Origin: Sphingomonadales bacterium
Lineage (GTDB): Bacteria > Bacteroidota > Bacteroidia > Chitinophagales > Chitinophagaceae
Reading direction: 5' to 3'
Assembly (NCBI GenBank): GCA_016872155.1
Contig: VHBB01000001.1
Location: 253,587-317,586, forward strand
DNA: 64,000 nucleotides
Under the pieces are notes generated by a model. It was given only the letters and a program-made list of their open reading frames with translations, was not told the origin of the DNA and ran no database searches. Position 1 is the stretch's first letter; every line of letters starts with the position of its first letter. The translations under genes were made by a program, and so were the position numbers. Shown piece by piece: positions 25,362-34,318 of the stretch.

Positions 25362-26327
25362 CTACTGCACCAGCAAATAGTACAAGGGAAAGCCAATCGT
25401 AATGTTGAGTGGAAAGGTAACGCCCAACGCCATTGGTATGTAGAGCCCCGGATCGGAATCGGGCGCTGCCAGACGCATGGCGGCGGGTACTGCAATGTAA
25501 GACGCACTGGCGGCCAGAATTGCGAAAATAAAACGCGTGCCGGTTACGTCGCTTATAAAATGACTGAGCAGCGCCACCGCACAACCATTGAAAAGGGGCA
25601 TCAGAATAGCGAACAAGAAAACAAAAAGGCCATGTTTTCTAAAGCTCGAAAAACGCTTGACGGTAATCATTCCCATTTCGAGCAAGAAGATGGCTAAAAA
25701 TCCTTTAAAGATATCGGTGGTAAAAGGCTTGATCCCTTCAGCCTGTTTCGAATCGGCAACGATTCCAATTATAAGGCTACCCACGATCATCAGGACGCTT
25801 CCGTTCGATATGGCATGTTTTAAGATAGCGCCCAGATTTACCGAGCGGTCGCGCGCCTTATCGTATTTGTTGATCAATACAAATCCCATAATAATGGCCG
25901 GGAACTCCATCAAGGCCATTACGGCGATCATGTGTCCGCTAAACGCTTACCCTTGTATCTCTAAGAAACTTACGGCCGATATGAATATAACAGCGCTCAC
26001 CGAACCATACGATGCGGCAATGGCTCCGGCGTTGCTGACGCCCACTTTATTTTTAAGAATATAAAAAGAATAGATAGGTATCAAGGTTGCGAGGATGGCC
26101 CCAAAGACGATTGAATAGACGATCTCTGCGCTCTGCTCGCTATGTTCGAGTTCTTGGCCGCCCTTAAAACCGATTGAAAAAAGTAAATAAAGAGAGATGA
26201 ATTTTATAGAGGTGGCGGGAATTTCCAGATCGCTTTTTAGTAGCGCAGCTACAATTCCCAACACAAAGAACAATAAGGTAGGATTGGTCAAGTTAGAAAC
26301 CAGAATCTGAAAACTGCTATTATCCAT
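25362..26327 (-). pseudogene. SbtA-like sodium-dependent bicarbonate transporter, interrupted by in-frame TAA
   Basis: The SbtA/DUF897 family imports bicarbonate with sodium across the inner membrane. The N-terminal part (from LTNPTLLFFVLGIVAALLKSD to ASYGSVSAVIFISAVSFLEI) runs into a TAA at 25947-25949, codon 127. The same frame then continues without change through AFSGHMIAVMALMEFPAIIMGF to LGVTFPLNITIGFPLYYLL. Ignoring the stop, the protein is 321 residues with about ten membrane segments. A single base change explains the break. It may be a recent pseudogene, an assembly error, or two separately translated halves (an ATG lies at 25931). It starts 10 bp after pyrC in the same run of genes. 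Confidence 0.8.
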
Positions 26328-26337
26328 GGCTCGACAA

Positions 26338-27690
26338 TTATCGGATTTTGCTAAAGGTCATTCTCATTCCTTTTTGCTCATCTCTTATGTTGGTCCCATC
26401 AAAAACAATCGCTCCGTTTACCAGCGTGGTTTTAATGCTGCTTCTTACCCGGTTGCCCACTAGCGGAGTCCAACCGCATTTATAACGAAGGTTCTGCTCG
26501 GTAATTTGCCAGGGAGCATTTAGGTCGACCAGCACGAGGTCTGCAAAGTAACCCTCTTTAATATAACCCCGTTCTTTAATTTTATAGACATCAGCCACCC
26601 GGTGACTGGTCTTTGATACAATTTGCTGAAGCGCTAGCTTTTTATCGTGAAAGAATTCCAACAACATGACCAGCGCGTGCTGAATCATCGGCCCGCCTGG
26701 CTTAACGTGGTCGTATAGCCCCTGTTTTTCTTCCCAACTATGTGGGGCGTGATCGGTGGCCACCATATCAATCTTGTCTTCTACGAGCGCCTGCAATAAC
26801 CCTTTCGGATTGGATTCAGGTTTTACAGATGGATTCCACTTGATCTTATTGCCCAGCCGCTCGTAATCGTCGGTACTGAAAACTAGGTGGTGTACACAAA
26901 CCTCGGAGGTGATTCTTTTTTCGCTGGCAGCGCGCGACGCGAACAAAAGCGCCTCTGCTTCGGTAGAGACATGCAAAACGTGTAAACGATTATTAAAGCG
27001 GCCAGCGAGGTCCACTAGTTTTTGGGTGGATGATAAACAAGCTCGTTCGTCTCTGATAATGCTATGGTAGTGCGGCGGAATGGCGTCCCCATACGATTCT
27101 TGGGCCTTCTTGTAATTGTCGGCCATAATGGCTTCGTCTTCTGAATGAAGTGCAACCAGGTGTCCGGTTCTGGAAAATAGTTTTTCGAGATAGGGGTGAT
27201 TGTTGCAAAGCAAGGAGTGATTTTCGTCAAAATACAAGCCATCGTCGGTGAGCCCGCAAACGTCTTCGGTTCCTACCTTAAGCGCCTCTTCGATATTATC
27301 GCGGGTAAGTCCCATAAAAAAAGAATAGTTCGAAACAGAGGTCTGCGCCGCCCGCTTGTATTTTTCTTCGAGCGCCTCTACGGTAATAGTATTTGGGAGG
27401 GTATTGGGCATGTCCATAAAAGAGGTAACACCCCCTGCAACAGCGGCCCTCGATTCAGAGGCGATATCTCCTTTATAGGTCAAGCCCGGATCGCGAAAAT
27501 GAACATGAGCGTCGATTACGCCCGGCATCAACACCGCACCTTCTGCATCGATCTCTTGATAGCGCAATGTCGAAGACAGTCCAATCTGTTTGTCAATTTT
27601 AGCGATACGTTGGTCTTGTATGTGTACGTCGCCCACGAAGTCTTGGTCTTCGTTTATAATGCGCGCATTCTTTATTAGTATATGACTCAT
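26338..27690 (-). CDS. pyrC: dihydroorotase (PyrC/AllB-type amidohydrolase)
   Basis: Catalyses ring closure of carbamoyl aspartate to dihydroorotate in pyrimidine synthesis. It is a 450-residue type I dihydroorotase-like amidohydrolase. Seen are the zinc motif VIDAHVHFRDPGLTYKGDI, the SFMDMPNTLPNTITVEAL block, the middle histidines in HLVALHSED and RLHVLHVSTEAEA, and the catalytic Asp in MVATDHAPHSWEEK. The C-terminal LVDLNAPWQITEQNLRYKCGWTPLVG is typical. It follows the DUF6671 gene by 2 bp. Allantoinase is the main alternative, but no purine-degradation genes are nearby. Confidence 0.88.
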   Translation of the reverse strand: MSHILIKNARIINEDQDFVGDVHIQDQRIAKIDKQIGLSSTLRYQEIDAEGAVLMPGVIDAHVHFRDPGLTYKGDIASESRAAVAGGVTSFMDMPNTLPNTITVEALEEKYKRAAQTSVSNYSFFMGLTRDNIEEALKVGTEDVCGLTDDGLYFDENHSLLCNNHPYLEKLFSRTGHLVALHSEDEAIMADNYKKAQESYGDAIPPHYHSIIRDERACLSSTQKLVDLAGRFNNRLHVLHVSTEAEALLFASRAASEKRITSEVCVHHLVFSTDDYERLGNKIKWNPSVKPESNPKGLLQALVEDKIDMVATDHAPHSWEEKQGLYDHVKPGGPMIQHALVMLLEFFHDKKLALQQIVSKTSHRVADVYKIKERGYIKEGYFADLVLVDLNAPWQITEQNLRYKCGWTPLVGNRVRSSIKTTLVNGAIVFDGTNIRDEQKGMRMTFSKIR

Positions 27691-27692
27691 AG

Positions 27693-28574
27693 TTAAGGAT
27701 TACAAATATCGCAATACATAGGGTCCTCTGTTTGTTTTTTGTTTGGGAACTCCTCTTTTTTTTCGAACAAGCAGCGCTGGCATCGGTATGTATAATAAAG
27801 GGCGGATCGGGTAGGCGAACCGCATAATTGGCAGGGTAGGCCCGGGGTGGCTTCTGTTACCGAAAAGCCAGGGCAATTACACTGGGGGCAGCCAGAGGCT
27901 ATTTTTTCTGTCAATTGATGACAAGCCTGTCCGATCACTTTCATTCGCGATGGATTATACAAGGCCCGCATATCCGTTTCTACGAAAGCGCTTCCACGTG
28001 TTTCGATCAAACCGCTGACTAAGCGCTCAAGTTGTGGCCAATCGTTGATTCCTTTTGTGATACCCGTATTATCTTTCTCTGCCGCGCGAACGATCAGGGC
28101 ATGCGACGGAAACTGTACTCTTCTGGCAAAATCCTTTAGCTCGTCTAGGTTTGACACCAGCGCACCACTAAAATTGGTTTCGGTACTTACGGATCGGCCT
28201 AGTATTTCGATATTATTTTTTTTATCGACCAGTAGTACTAATTCGTCATTGCCGGGTACAAATACCAGCGAGGGGTGCGCCCCAAAAGAACCCTCCGAGG
28301 CCACGGCTAAATTGCAGCCGGTCAGCTCCATTCCCCATTCGCATTTTTTTCGGGCGGTGGCCAGCGGGTCGTCTAGACGTTCAATTTCTCCGGTAAAGGT
28401 GCCAAGTAGGTCTGTATCGAGGCGGTCGTCGGTAAAACAATGTACCCCCAGAGCTGCTTCGAGTAAAGGAGACAACACCATCTCTTTTTTGTGCTTGGTA
28501 GCGATCAGGAGCCTGCGACCTGTAAACAAGGCATCATTATTTTTCGGATAGTAAATAGAAAAGAGCTCTTGCAA
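27693..28574 (-). CDS. DUF6671 family protein with C-terminal zinc ribbons
   Basis: A 293-residue cytoplasmic protein of a family without known function. The N-terminal 200 residues include LLIATKHKKEMVLSPLLEAALG, RKKCEWGMELTGCNLAVASEGSFGAHP and TETDMRALYNPSRMKVIG-like conserved stretches (here VETDMRALYNPSRMKV). The C-terminal part carries paired cysteines in CPQCNCPGF, CQLCGSP, CQRCLFEK and CDICNP, which form two zinc-ribbon-like sites. This suggests nucleic-acid or metal binding. It lies between a DUF5916 gene (14 bp upstream) and pyrC (2 bp downstream), so cotranscription with pyrC is likely. Confidence 0.72.
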   Translation of the reverse strand: MQELFSIYYPKNNDALFTGRRLLIATKHKKEMVLSPLLEAALGVHCFTDDRLDTDLLGTFTGEIERLDDPLATARKKCEWGMELTGCNLAVASEGSFGAHPSLVFVPGNDELVLLVDKKNNIEILGRSVSTETNFSGALVSNLDELKDFARRVQFPSHALIVRAAEKDNTGITKGINDWPQLERLVSGLIETRGSAFVETDMRALYNPSRMKVIGQACHQLTEKIASGCPQCNCPGFSVTEATPGLPCQLCGSPTRSALYYTYRCQRCLFEKKEEFPNKKQTEDPMYCDICNP

Positions 28575-28588
28575 AGGTACAAAATTCT

Positions 28589-31057
28589 TTAGCGCCTGTT
28601 GCGTCTTAATTTTTGATAGTCGAGAAAATAGATCAGTCGTGCGGTCAACTCTTTGCCTTGTGCCATTCGGAATACTTCTACCAGGTTTTGGCCATATTTA
28701 GTAAAGCGAAGACCATCAATGTCTCTATCGAGGGGCATCCAATTTTTCCAACCAATAATCAAGCGACTGCCATACATAAAGTCCCAGGTATAAAAAAGAT
28801 CGAGGTTATAGGCGTTGTAGTTATTGTCGTTTCCGTTTATAAAGGCCCGATCGATCCAATACCCCCTGGCATCTACATTAAAATATTTTTCGTAGCGCAC
28901 ACTACTCCAGTAGTGTCTGGCGCGAAGTGTTAGAAACATGCGAGGTGTAAAGTTGTACAGCCCCGATAGCAACGTTGTAAATTGTTTAACATCGCGCCAG
29001 CCCACGATCGGATCTCCGTTGGTCTCTCTTCGAAAGGCATAGCCCACGTTACCATTATCATTGCTACCCGAACCCGACCATTCGATGCTCAATCGGTCAT
29101 TGAAGCGAAAGCGCAGGGTAAGCTCATAATTGATATACTCAGCGTCTCTAAAAGAGGGGGTCTGGCCCAGTCCGCCTTCGAGACTTACATACAATCTTTT
29201 TCGGCTATCTGTACTTCCGCTGAAGCCCACATAGTGCCAGGGCATCATTCGGATCATACGACCCGGGGTACGTAATTCAAAATAGTCGTGTTGCCACACC
29301 GGCTTTGATTCGTAGTTGATCGACAGGTCCCAGAAGTTCTTAAAGAAATGAAAAACAGAAGCCCCCAGCTGAACCTCTTGCCACACGTTTGGTTTGTAAA
29401 GCTGACGATTGGTGAATCGAAGCGAATATCGGTAGCTGAGAAAATTCTTGGTGGGAGTAAACTGATTGTAACTAATCTGCGCCGCTGTCGTAACCTCATT
29501 GGGCGCTTGTAAAAAACCGAGATCATTAGGATCGTAGCGATCCGATTCAATATTATTACTAACGTTAAACTGCACCTTGCCACTTACTTTTCGAAGACTT
29601 ACCGTAGTATTGAAGCCATCGTAAGGGTTCGCTCCCAAAATCTTGCTATATCGACCGGTGCCTACAATGCCATAATTATTTTTCTTATCATAGAGGGCAA
29701 AATCGAGGGCCGAAACATTGGCATCACGGGCAAGACCGCTTCGTGTAACGTTCGTGTTGGTAAAGGTAACCGACGATCTTCCCTTCAGCGCCTGGTCAAT
29801 AACCACTAAACTATAATTGGTAAGGGGCTCTGTTTCTATAGACTCTGTTATCCCCGTTGTCTTATTGAAGATAGAAGCGGTCATAGGAGCGCTTACCGCG
29901 TTAAAAACACCGATGCCTAGATTTTTTTTATTTCTCCCAGAAAACTTAGAGGCATTGATCAGCTGCGTAATGCCGGGGTTCTTGATAATCTCCAAGTTCG
30001 GGTCGTTGGCCGCGCGGTTTCTGACCTGCCAGTAACCAGCAGGGGTCAGACCAATTCTTCGGCTATAAAATAGCCCCGCTTTATTAAAAAGCTCTGTGCC
30101 CTCTGTAAAAAAAGGCCGATTCTCTTGAAAGCGAACTTCGAAGGGCGATAGATTTAAGATCACATTGTCTGAGATCACTTGTCCAAAATCGGGCACCAGT
30201 GTGGCGTCGAAGGTAAAGCTCTCATTTACGCCCCATTTTACATCCATGCCTCCGTTGCGAAGCCATTCTTTGACTACACCTCGGTTGGTGGGGGTATTTC
30301 TAAATCCGGTCGTAACATAAGGAAGAAACGAAAGACGTAAAGCCGGCTCAATGTTAGTAACCCCCAGCAGATCGCCAAACTGGTTTACGAATCCGGCTAC
30401 GTTAGGATCTACCGGATTCCAAAAACTGCTTTCGTTCAGCCTTCTGCTAAAGCGTTGAAAATTGATTCCCCACCGCTGCTGTTCGCTTTTTGAGAAACGA
30501 AGAGAGATATAGGGTATTCGCATTTCCAGCGTCCACCCATCGGGGGTAAAGGCCACATTGCTTTCCCAGACCGCATCCCAGCTATAATCGCTGGGCAACC
30601 CGAACATCGATTGAATGGCCGGCGAGATTCTGGCATCCGATTGCACATTACGGCTGGTGACCACAAACTGAAACCCGTTTTGATCATCATTATAGGTGTC
30701 GAGAAAAATAGAAAAATAATCGATGTCTTGCCGTTGCTCTCCATCGCGGGCCGTTAATTGTTTACGAACAGCCTTTGGATCGTCGTAGTTTTTAGCCGCT
30801 ACATAGAGGGCTTCGTCGTCGTATAACAACCAAACCTCGGTGCGTAGCGTGGCGGGTTTTCCATAGTCGGGCGAATTAATAATAAAGTCCGACGCCGGGG
30901 TTGCTTGTAGCCAAACACTGTCTTTTAGTAGACCGTCTATCTTGGGAGCCACCGAGGTGCGAACGGCCGAGGTGTTTTTGATAAGTGTTGACGGTATTGA
31001 TTGAGAAAAAACAGGGGTGAAAAAAATGCAGCAGAGCAGTATTGGTATCTTATTCAT
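28589..31057 (-). CDS. DUF5916 outer-membrane beta-barrel protein with N-terminal CBM9-like domain
   Basis: An 822-residue exported protein with an N-terminal signal (IPILLCCIFFTPVFSQS). Residues 35-220 match a carbohydrate-binding-module-9-like sandwich: PKIDGLLKDSVWLQATPASD, TEVWLLYDDEALYVAAKNYD, and the FSKSEQQRWGINFQRFSRR end. The remaining 600 residues are rich in alternating aromatic and polar strands such as LTLRFRFNDRLSIEWSGS and MFLTLRARHYWSSV, ending in RLIYFLDYQK, as in an outer-membrane barrel. Homologues are called DUF5916 or TonB-independent porin-like proteins. The ligand is not evident. It heads a leftward run ending in the SbtA-like gene. Confidence 0.82.
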   Translation of the reverse strand: MNKIPILLCCIFFTPVFSQSIPSTLIKNTSAVRTSVAPKIDGLLKDSVWLQATPASDFIINSPDYGKPATLRTEVWLLYDDEALYVAAKNYDDPKAVRKQLTARDGEQRQDIDYFSIFLDTYNDDQNGFQFVVTSRNVQSDARISPAIQSMFGLPSDYSWDAVWESNVAFTPDGWTLEMRIPYISLRFSKSEQQRWGINFQRFSRRLNESSFWNPVDPNVAGFVNQFGDLLGVTNIEPALRLSFLPYVTTGFRNTPTNRGVVKEWLRNGGMDVKWGVNESFTFDATLVPDFGQVISDNVILNLSPFEVRFQENRPFFTEGTELFNKAGLFYSRRIGLTPAGYWQVRNRAANDPNLEIIKNPGITQLINASKFSGRNKKNLGIGVFNAVSAPMTASIFNKTTGITESIETEPLTNYSLVVIDQALKGRSSVTFTNTNVTRSGLARDANVSALDFALYDKKNNYGIVGTGRYSKILGANPYDGFNTTVSLRKVSGKVQFNVSNNIESDRYDPNDLGFLQAPNEVTTAAQISYNQFTPTKNFLSYRYSLRFTNRQLYKPNVWQEVQLGASVFHFFKNFWDLSINYESKPVWQHDYFELRTPGRMIRMMPWHYVGFSGSTDSRKRLYVSLEGGLGQTPSFRDAEYINYELTLRFRFNDRLSIEWSGSGSNDNGNVGYAFRRETNGDPIVGWRDVKQFTTLLSGLYNFTPRMFLTLRARHYWSSVRYEKYFNVDARGYWIDRAFINGNDNNYNAYNLDLFYTWDFMYGSRLIIGWKNWMPLDRDIDGLRFTKYGQNLVEVFRMAQGKELTARLIYFLDYQKLRRNRR

Positions 31058-31135
31058 TTCGCCAGCAAAAATGCCACTAATATCTTAAAAAACCGCCAGG
31101 TAAACATTTTATGATTAATTTTAATTACCACAACC

Positions 31136-32005
31136 ATGAAACCAATTCTTAGAGCGCTGCGGGTAGATAATTACATTAAAAACACTGTCATTTTATTACC
31201 GGGTGTTTTTGGTGCCAAGATTTTTCAATCGAATATTTTAGGGTACACACTACTTTCGATTGTATTGTTTTCGTTGCTTAGCAGCGGTATTTATCTTATT
31301 AATGACCTGGCCGATCAAAAAGAAGATAGAGTACACCCTAAAAAACGGTTTAGGCCGGTTGCATCAGGTGAAGTAAGCCTCTCGTTGGCAATCACCGCCG
31401 CACTTTTTCTTCTTTCAACCGCCTCTATAGGGGCTTATCTATGGTTGCCCAAAGCAGCGCTTCAACTTTTTGTTGCCTACATAGCCCTCAATTTTTTTTA
31501 TACGTTTTTTCTGAAAAAGATAGTTTTAATCGAGTTTTTTACTATTGCAATTTTTTTTGAGCTTCGGCTTTTTCTAGGCGGGATCATTGCTGACACCCCA
31601 CCATCTCATTGGCTGATATTAACAACCTTTTTTCTAGCAGTTCTTATTGCACTCGGAAAGCGAAGAGACGACCTCCTGCTCTTTGAACAAACAGGCGCCC
31701 TAACTAGAAGGTCGACAGACTCTTATAATCGAGTGTATTTAGACAGCTTACTTACCATCTTCGCTTCTTCTCTTGTATTAATTTATGTTCTCTATACTAT
31801 TTCCGAACCGGTAATGACGCGCTTTAGCCCCTATTTTTATACTACAAACATTTTTGTACTTCTTGGATTGTCCCGTTACTTGCAGCAGCTGTTCGTAAAA
31901 TGCAATTCTGGAAACCCCATCCATCTTTTACTTAAAGACCGCTATATTCAGTTTTGCGTTTTGGCGTGGGTGGTGCTGGTTCTGTATTTTATTTATGTTG
32001 TATAG
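31136..32005 (+). CDS. UbiA-type decaprenyl-phosphate phosphoribosyltransferase-like enzyme
   Basis: A 289-residue polytopic prenyltransferase. Its motifs fit the DPPR-synthase branch, which moves phosphoribose from PRPP onto a polyprenyl phosphate. The first Asp motif reads YLINDLADQKEDRVHPKKR then FRPVASGEVS. The second region has LGKRRDDLLLFEQ with RSTDSYN. N-terminal RVDNYIKNTVILLPGVFG matches the family opening (R-x-x-x-W/Y-x-K-N). About eight to nine membrane helices are visible. It is followed by a GT-C-like gene (6-bp gap) and a HAD gene (20-bp overlap); HAD domains are fused to or beside this enzyme in other bacteria. The three genes are AT-richer than the flanks. Confidence 0.82.
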   Translation: MKPILRALRVDNYIKNTVILLPGVFGAKIFQSNILGYTLLSIVLFSLLSSGIYLINDLADQKEDRVHPKKRFRPVASGEVSLSLAITAALFLLSTASIGAYLWLPKAALQLFVAYIALNFFYTFFLKKIVLIEFFTIAIFFELRLFLGGIIADTPPSHWLILTTFFLAVLIALGKRRDDLLLFEQTGALTRRSTDSYNRVYLDSLLTIFASSLVLIYVLYTISEPVMTRFSPYFYTTNIFVLLGLSRYLQQLFVKCNSGNPIHLLLKDRYIQFCVLAWVVLVLYFIYVV

Positions 32006-32011
32006 AAAACC

Positions 32012-33730
32012 ATGAAAAGACGAATTGACCTTTCTTTTCTGAGCTCATTATTGATAGGGCATTACCTAATGGTTTTACTTTTAGGTAGCTTGTTTTTTTT
32101 CCTTGATCTAGCTTTTTTGGCTTTCCTCTTTCCTCTATCTCTTCTAGCGGTCGTCTTACTTTCAGCTGCGTTTCGTTCATTTTTTTCTCTTTCAAAAAAG
32201 GTATACCGCAATACACTTCTTCTCTTCTTTTTTTTAGTCTTTATTTCGGGCCTTTTGTGTTTGGTTCTTTTTGATAATTCATGGGATGGCCAAACGTATC
32301 ATATGCAAACCGCACTGTCGTTGTCTGCGGGCTGGAATCCATTTTACACACTCATCTCGTCAGATATTGCAAACGCCACCTGGGTTAATCATTACCCGAG
32401 AGCATTTGAGCTACTGGGCGTTAGTTACTTTGCTTTTATAAAGAATATTGAGATCATTAAGATCTCCAATATTCTTGTTGCCTGGGCTTCATTGGCGGCC
32501 AGCGTACAATTTTTTTCGCAACAGGCACAGTTTTCTGTTTTTACAAAGCGACTTTTAGTCACCGTTACGTGGTTAAATCCAATTTCTACAACTCAGCTCT
32601 TTTCTGGGATGGTTGACGGGCAGGTCTATAATTTGCTAATTATTGTTGTAGTGGGGTTTTTAGGAGCACAGCATAGTAGACTCTTGGTTGTTGCGGCTAT
32701 ATCTGCTCTTGTAATTTTGGCCAGCCTTAAGTTTACGGGCTTGGTTTATGCAATTTTATTTTTAGGTTTTGGACTTTTGTATTGGCTGGTAAAAAAGCAC
32801 ATCACGATTTTCGCTGCTTTGAGGATGGGTGTAATTTTTATTTTTCTGACTGGTTTTATAAATTTTAGTCCGTATGGCACAAACATTAAACGAGAACAGC
32901 ATATTTTTTTTCCATTGATGGGGGTGGCCCCCGTTAATATAATGATCGGGACAAATATGCCCGAAGGGTTTAAAGATCAAAATCGGTTTAACAAGTTTTT
33001 TTCTTCATTGACTGCGCGTAGTTCAAATGTGCATGGAAGCAATATGGCTCCAATGCCTGTCCCTAAGTTCCCCTTTACTATTCGCTTAAGCGAGTTGACT
33101 GTATTCAAAGCTTCTTCTGTGTTATATGGGGCAATGGGCCCCCTTTTTTCCGGCGTGTTGGCTATCTCAATTTTTTTATTGCTATGTGTTTTTTTCGCTC
33201 TATCGCCGGCGAGGTTTAAATTAAATGTACTACTCCTCGTGTTCGTCTCTTTTACAATTTTTTTAAACCCCGAATGCTGGGTTTCTCGCTACGTTCCTCA
33301 GTTATGGGTAATTCCGATTATTATTCTTTTACCCTTGCTAACACGCCCGATCACCAATTCTTTTTTACAGAGACTCTCTTTATCTTGTTTGCTTTTACTC
33401 ACAGTTAATGGACTTATGGCAGGAGTCATCAACTGGGGCGCCAATTATATAATTTCTCGACAAATAGAGGACGAATACAGATGGGTATCCAAAATTAAGC
33501 AAACAGTTTACTATACCGAGAACGATTTTTGCAGTACGAGAAAACGAATGGAAAAATTTAATGTAAAAGCGGTGGCGATACCTCGCTATAGCAAACCGCC
33601 TCAAGGTAATTATACGGTTTTTAATCCACTAACCACAAAGAGCGAAGTTTTTATTCCGATCAATACACCCCCTTATCAACCCTCAAAATTCTTTTCGGTA
33701 TTATTTTCTTATGTCAAGCGAAATCGATAG
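32012..33730 (+). CDS. polytopic GT-C-like glycosyltransferase, putative
   Basis: A 572-residue integral membrane protein with about eleven to twelve hydrophobic helices. A luminal loop after the first helices reads LFDNSWDGQTYHMQTALSLSAGWNPFY, with acidic residues placed like the catalytic Asp of GT-C enzymes that use polyprenyl-phosphate sugars. A later periplasmic-type stretch carries MAPMPVPKFPFTIRLSELTVF. No strong family signature is recognised, so the call rests on topology and context. It sits between a DPPR-synthase-like enzyme and a HAD phosphatase, which would supply a polyprenyl-phosphate pentose. The acceptor is unknown. It overlaps the next gene by 20 bp. Confidence 0.6.
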   Translation: MKRRIDLSFLSSLLIGHYLMVLLLGSLFFFLDLAFLAFLFPLSLLAVVLLSAAFRSFFSLSKKVYRNTLLLFFFLVFISGLLCLVLFDNSWDGQTYHMQTALSLSAGWNPFYTLISSDIANATWVNHYPRAFELLGVSYFAFIKNIEIIKISNILVAWASLAASVQFFSQQAQFSVFTKRLLVTVTWLNPISTTQLFSGMVDGQVYNLLIIVVVGFLGAQHSRLLVVAAISALVILASLKFTGLVYAILFLGFGLLYWLVKKHITIFAALRMGVIFIFLTGFINFSPYGTNIKREQHIFFPLMGVAPVNIMIGTNMPEGFKDQNRFNKFFSSLTARSSNVHGSNMAPMPVPKFPFTIRLSELTVFKASSVLYGAMGPLFSGVLAISIFLLLCVFFALSPARFKLNVLLLVFVSFTIFLNPECWVSRYVPQLWVIPIIILLPLLTRPITNSFLQRLSLSCLLLLTVNGLMAGVINWGANYIISRQIEDEYRWVSKIKQTVYYTENDFCSTRKRMEKFNVKAVAIPRYSKPPQGNYTVFNPLTTKSEVFIPINTPPYQPSKFFSVLFSYVKRNR

Positions 33731-34316
33731 TAAAACACTGGTATTATTTGACTTTGACGGCACCCTTACAAAGGGCGATACGCTTTTCCATTTTCTATTC
33801 TATTCAACTCCGTTCTATAAATTGCCCCTGCTTGTTTTATTGAGCCTACCCGTGTTGGTGGCGTATGCGTTTCGAATTTTGTCAAACGACAAAGCTAAGG
33901 AGACAATATTATCCATTTTTTTCAAGGGAAAGAGAAAAGACTTTTTTATTGGTAAAGGTGAGTCGTTTGTGGAACACAGGCTTGAACGGATATTACGAAA
34001 GTCGACGGTTAGCCAACTAGTTTCTTATAAAGAGAAAAGCGCTACTATTTGCATCGTGACCGCATCTCCTCATTATTGGGTTGAGCCGTGGGCTAGAATG
34101 CAAAAAGTAGATCTTATTTCTACTCACCTTGACTTTAGAAACGATGTTTTTAGTGGAAAATTTCTGGGAAAAAATTGTAACGGAATGGAAAAGGTTATAC
34201 AAATTAAAAAAAAGTATACATTAGAATCCTTTTCTAAAATCGTAGCTTTTGGCAATACGAAGCATGATTTACCAATGCTCTCTCTTGCACAGGAGTCTTT
34301 TTATCGTCAGTTTTAG
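33711..34316 (+). CDS. HAD-IB family phosphatase
   Basis: A 201-residue haloacid-dehalogenase-type phosphatase. Motif I is LFDFDGTLTKGDT, motif II is ICIVTASPHYWVEPWA, and the late FGNTKHDLPMLSLA is motif III/IV with the metal Asp. A hydrophobic stretch near residues 30-55 (FYKLPLLVLLSLPVLVAYAF) forms the helical cap or a membrane contact, common in HAD-IB proteins that act on lipid-linked substrates. Given its 20-bp overlap with the GT-C-like gene and the UbiA gene upstream, it likely dephosphorylates polyprenyl-phosphoryl ribose 5-phosphate. That step is inferred from context. Confidence 0.8.
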   Translation: MSSEIDSKTLVLFDFDGTLTKGDTLFHFLFYSTPFYKLPLLVLLSLPVLVAYAFRILSNDKAKETILSIFFKGKRKDFFIGKGESFVEHRLERILRKSTVSQLVSYKEKSATICIVTASPHYWVEPWARMQKVDLISTHLDFRNDVFSGKFLGKNCNGMEKVIQIKKKYTLESFSKIVAFGNTKHDLPMLSLAQESFYRQF

Positions 34317-34318
34317 TT

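Noticed and set aside
27991..28004. CTTCCACGTGTTTC, resembling a parS site
   Set aside because: The arms do not form the parS palindrome and it lies deep inside the coding region of the DUF6671 gene. Only the CACGTG core is shared.
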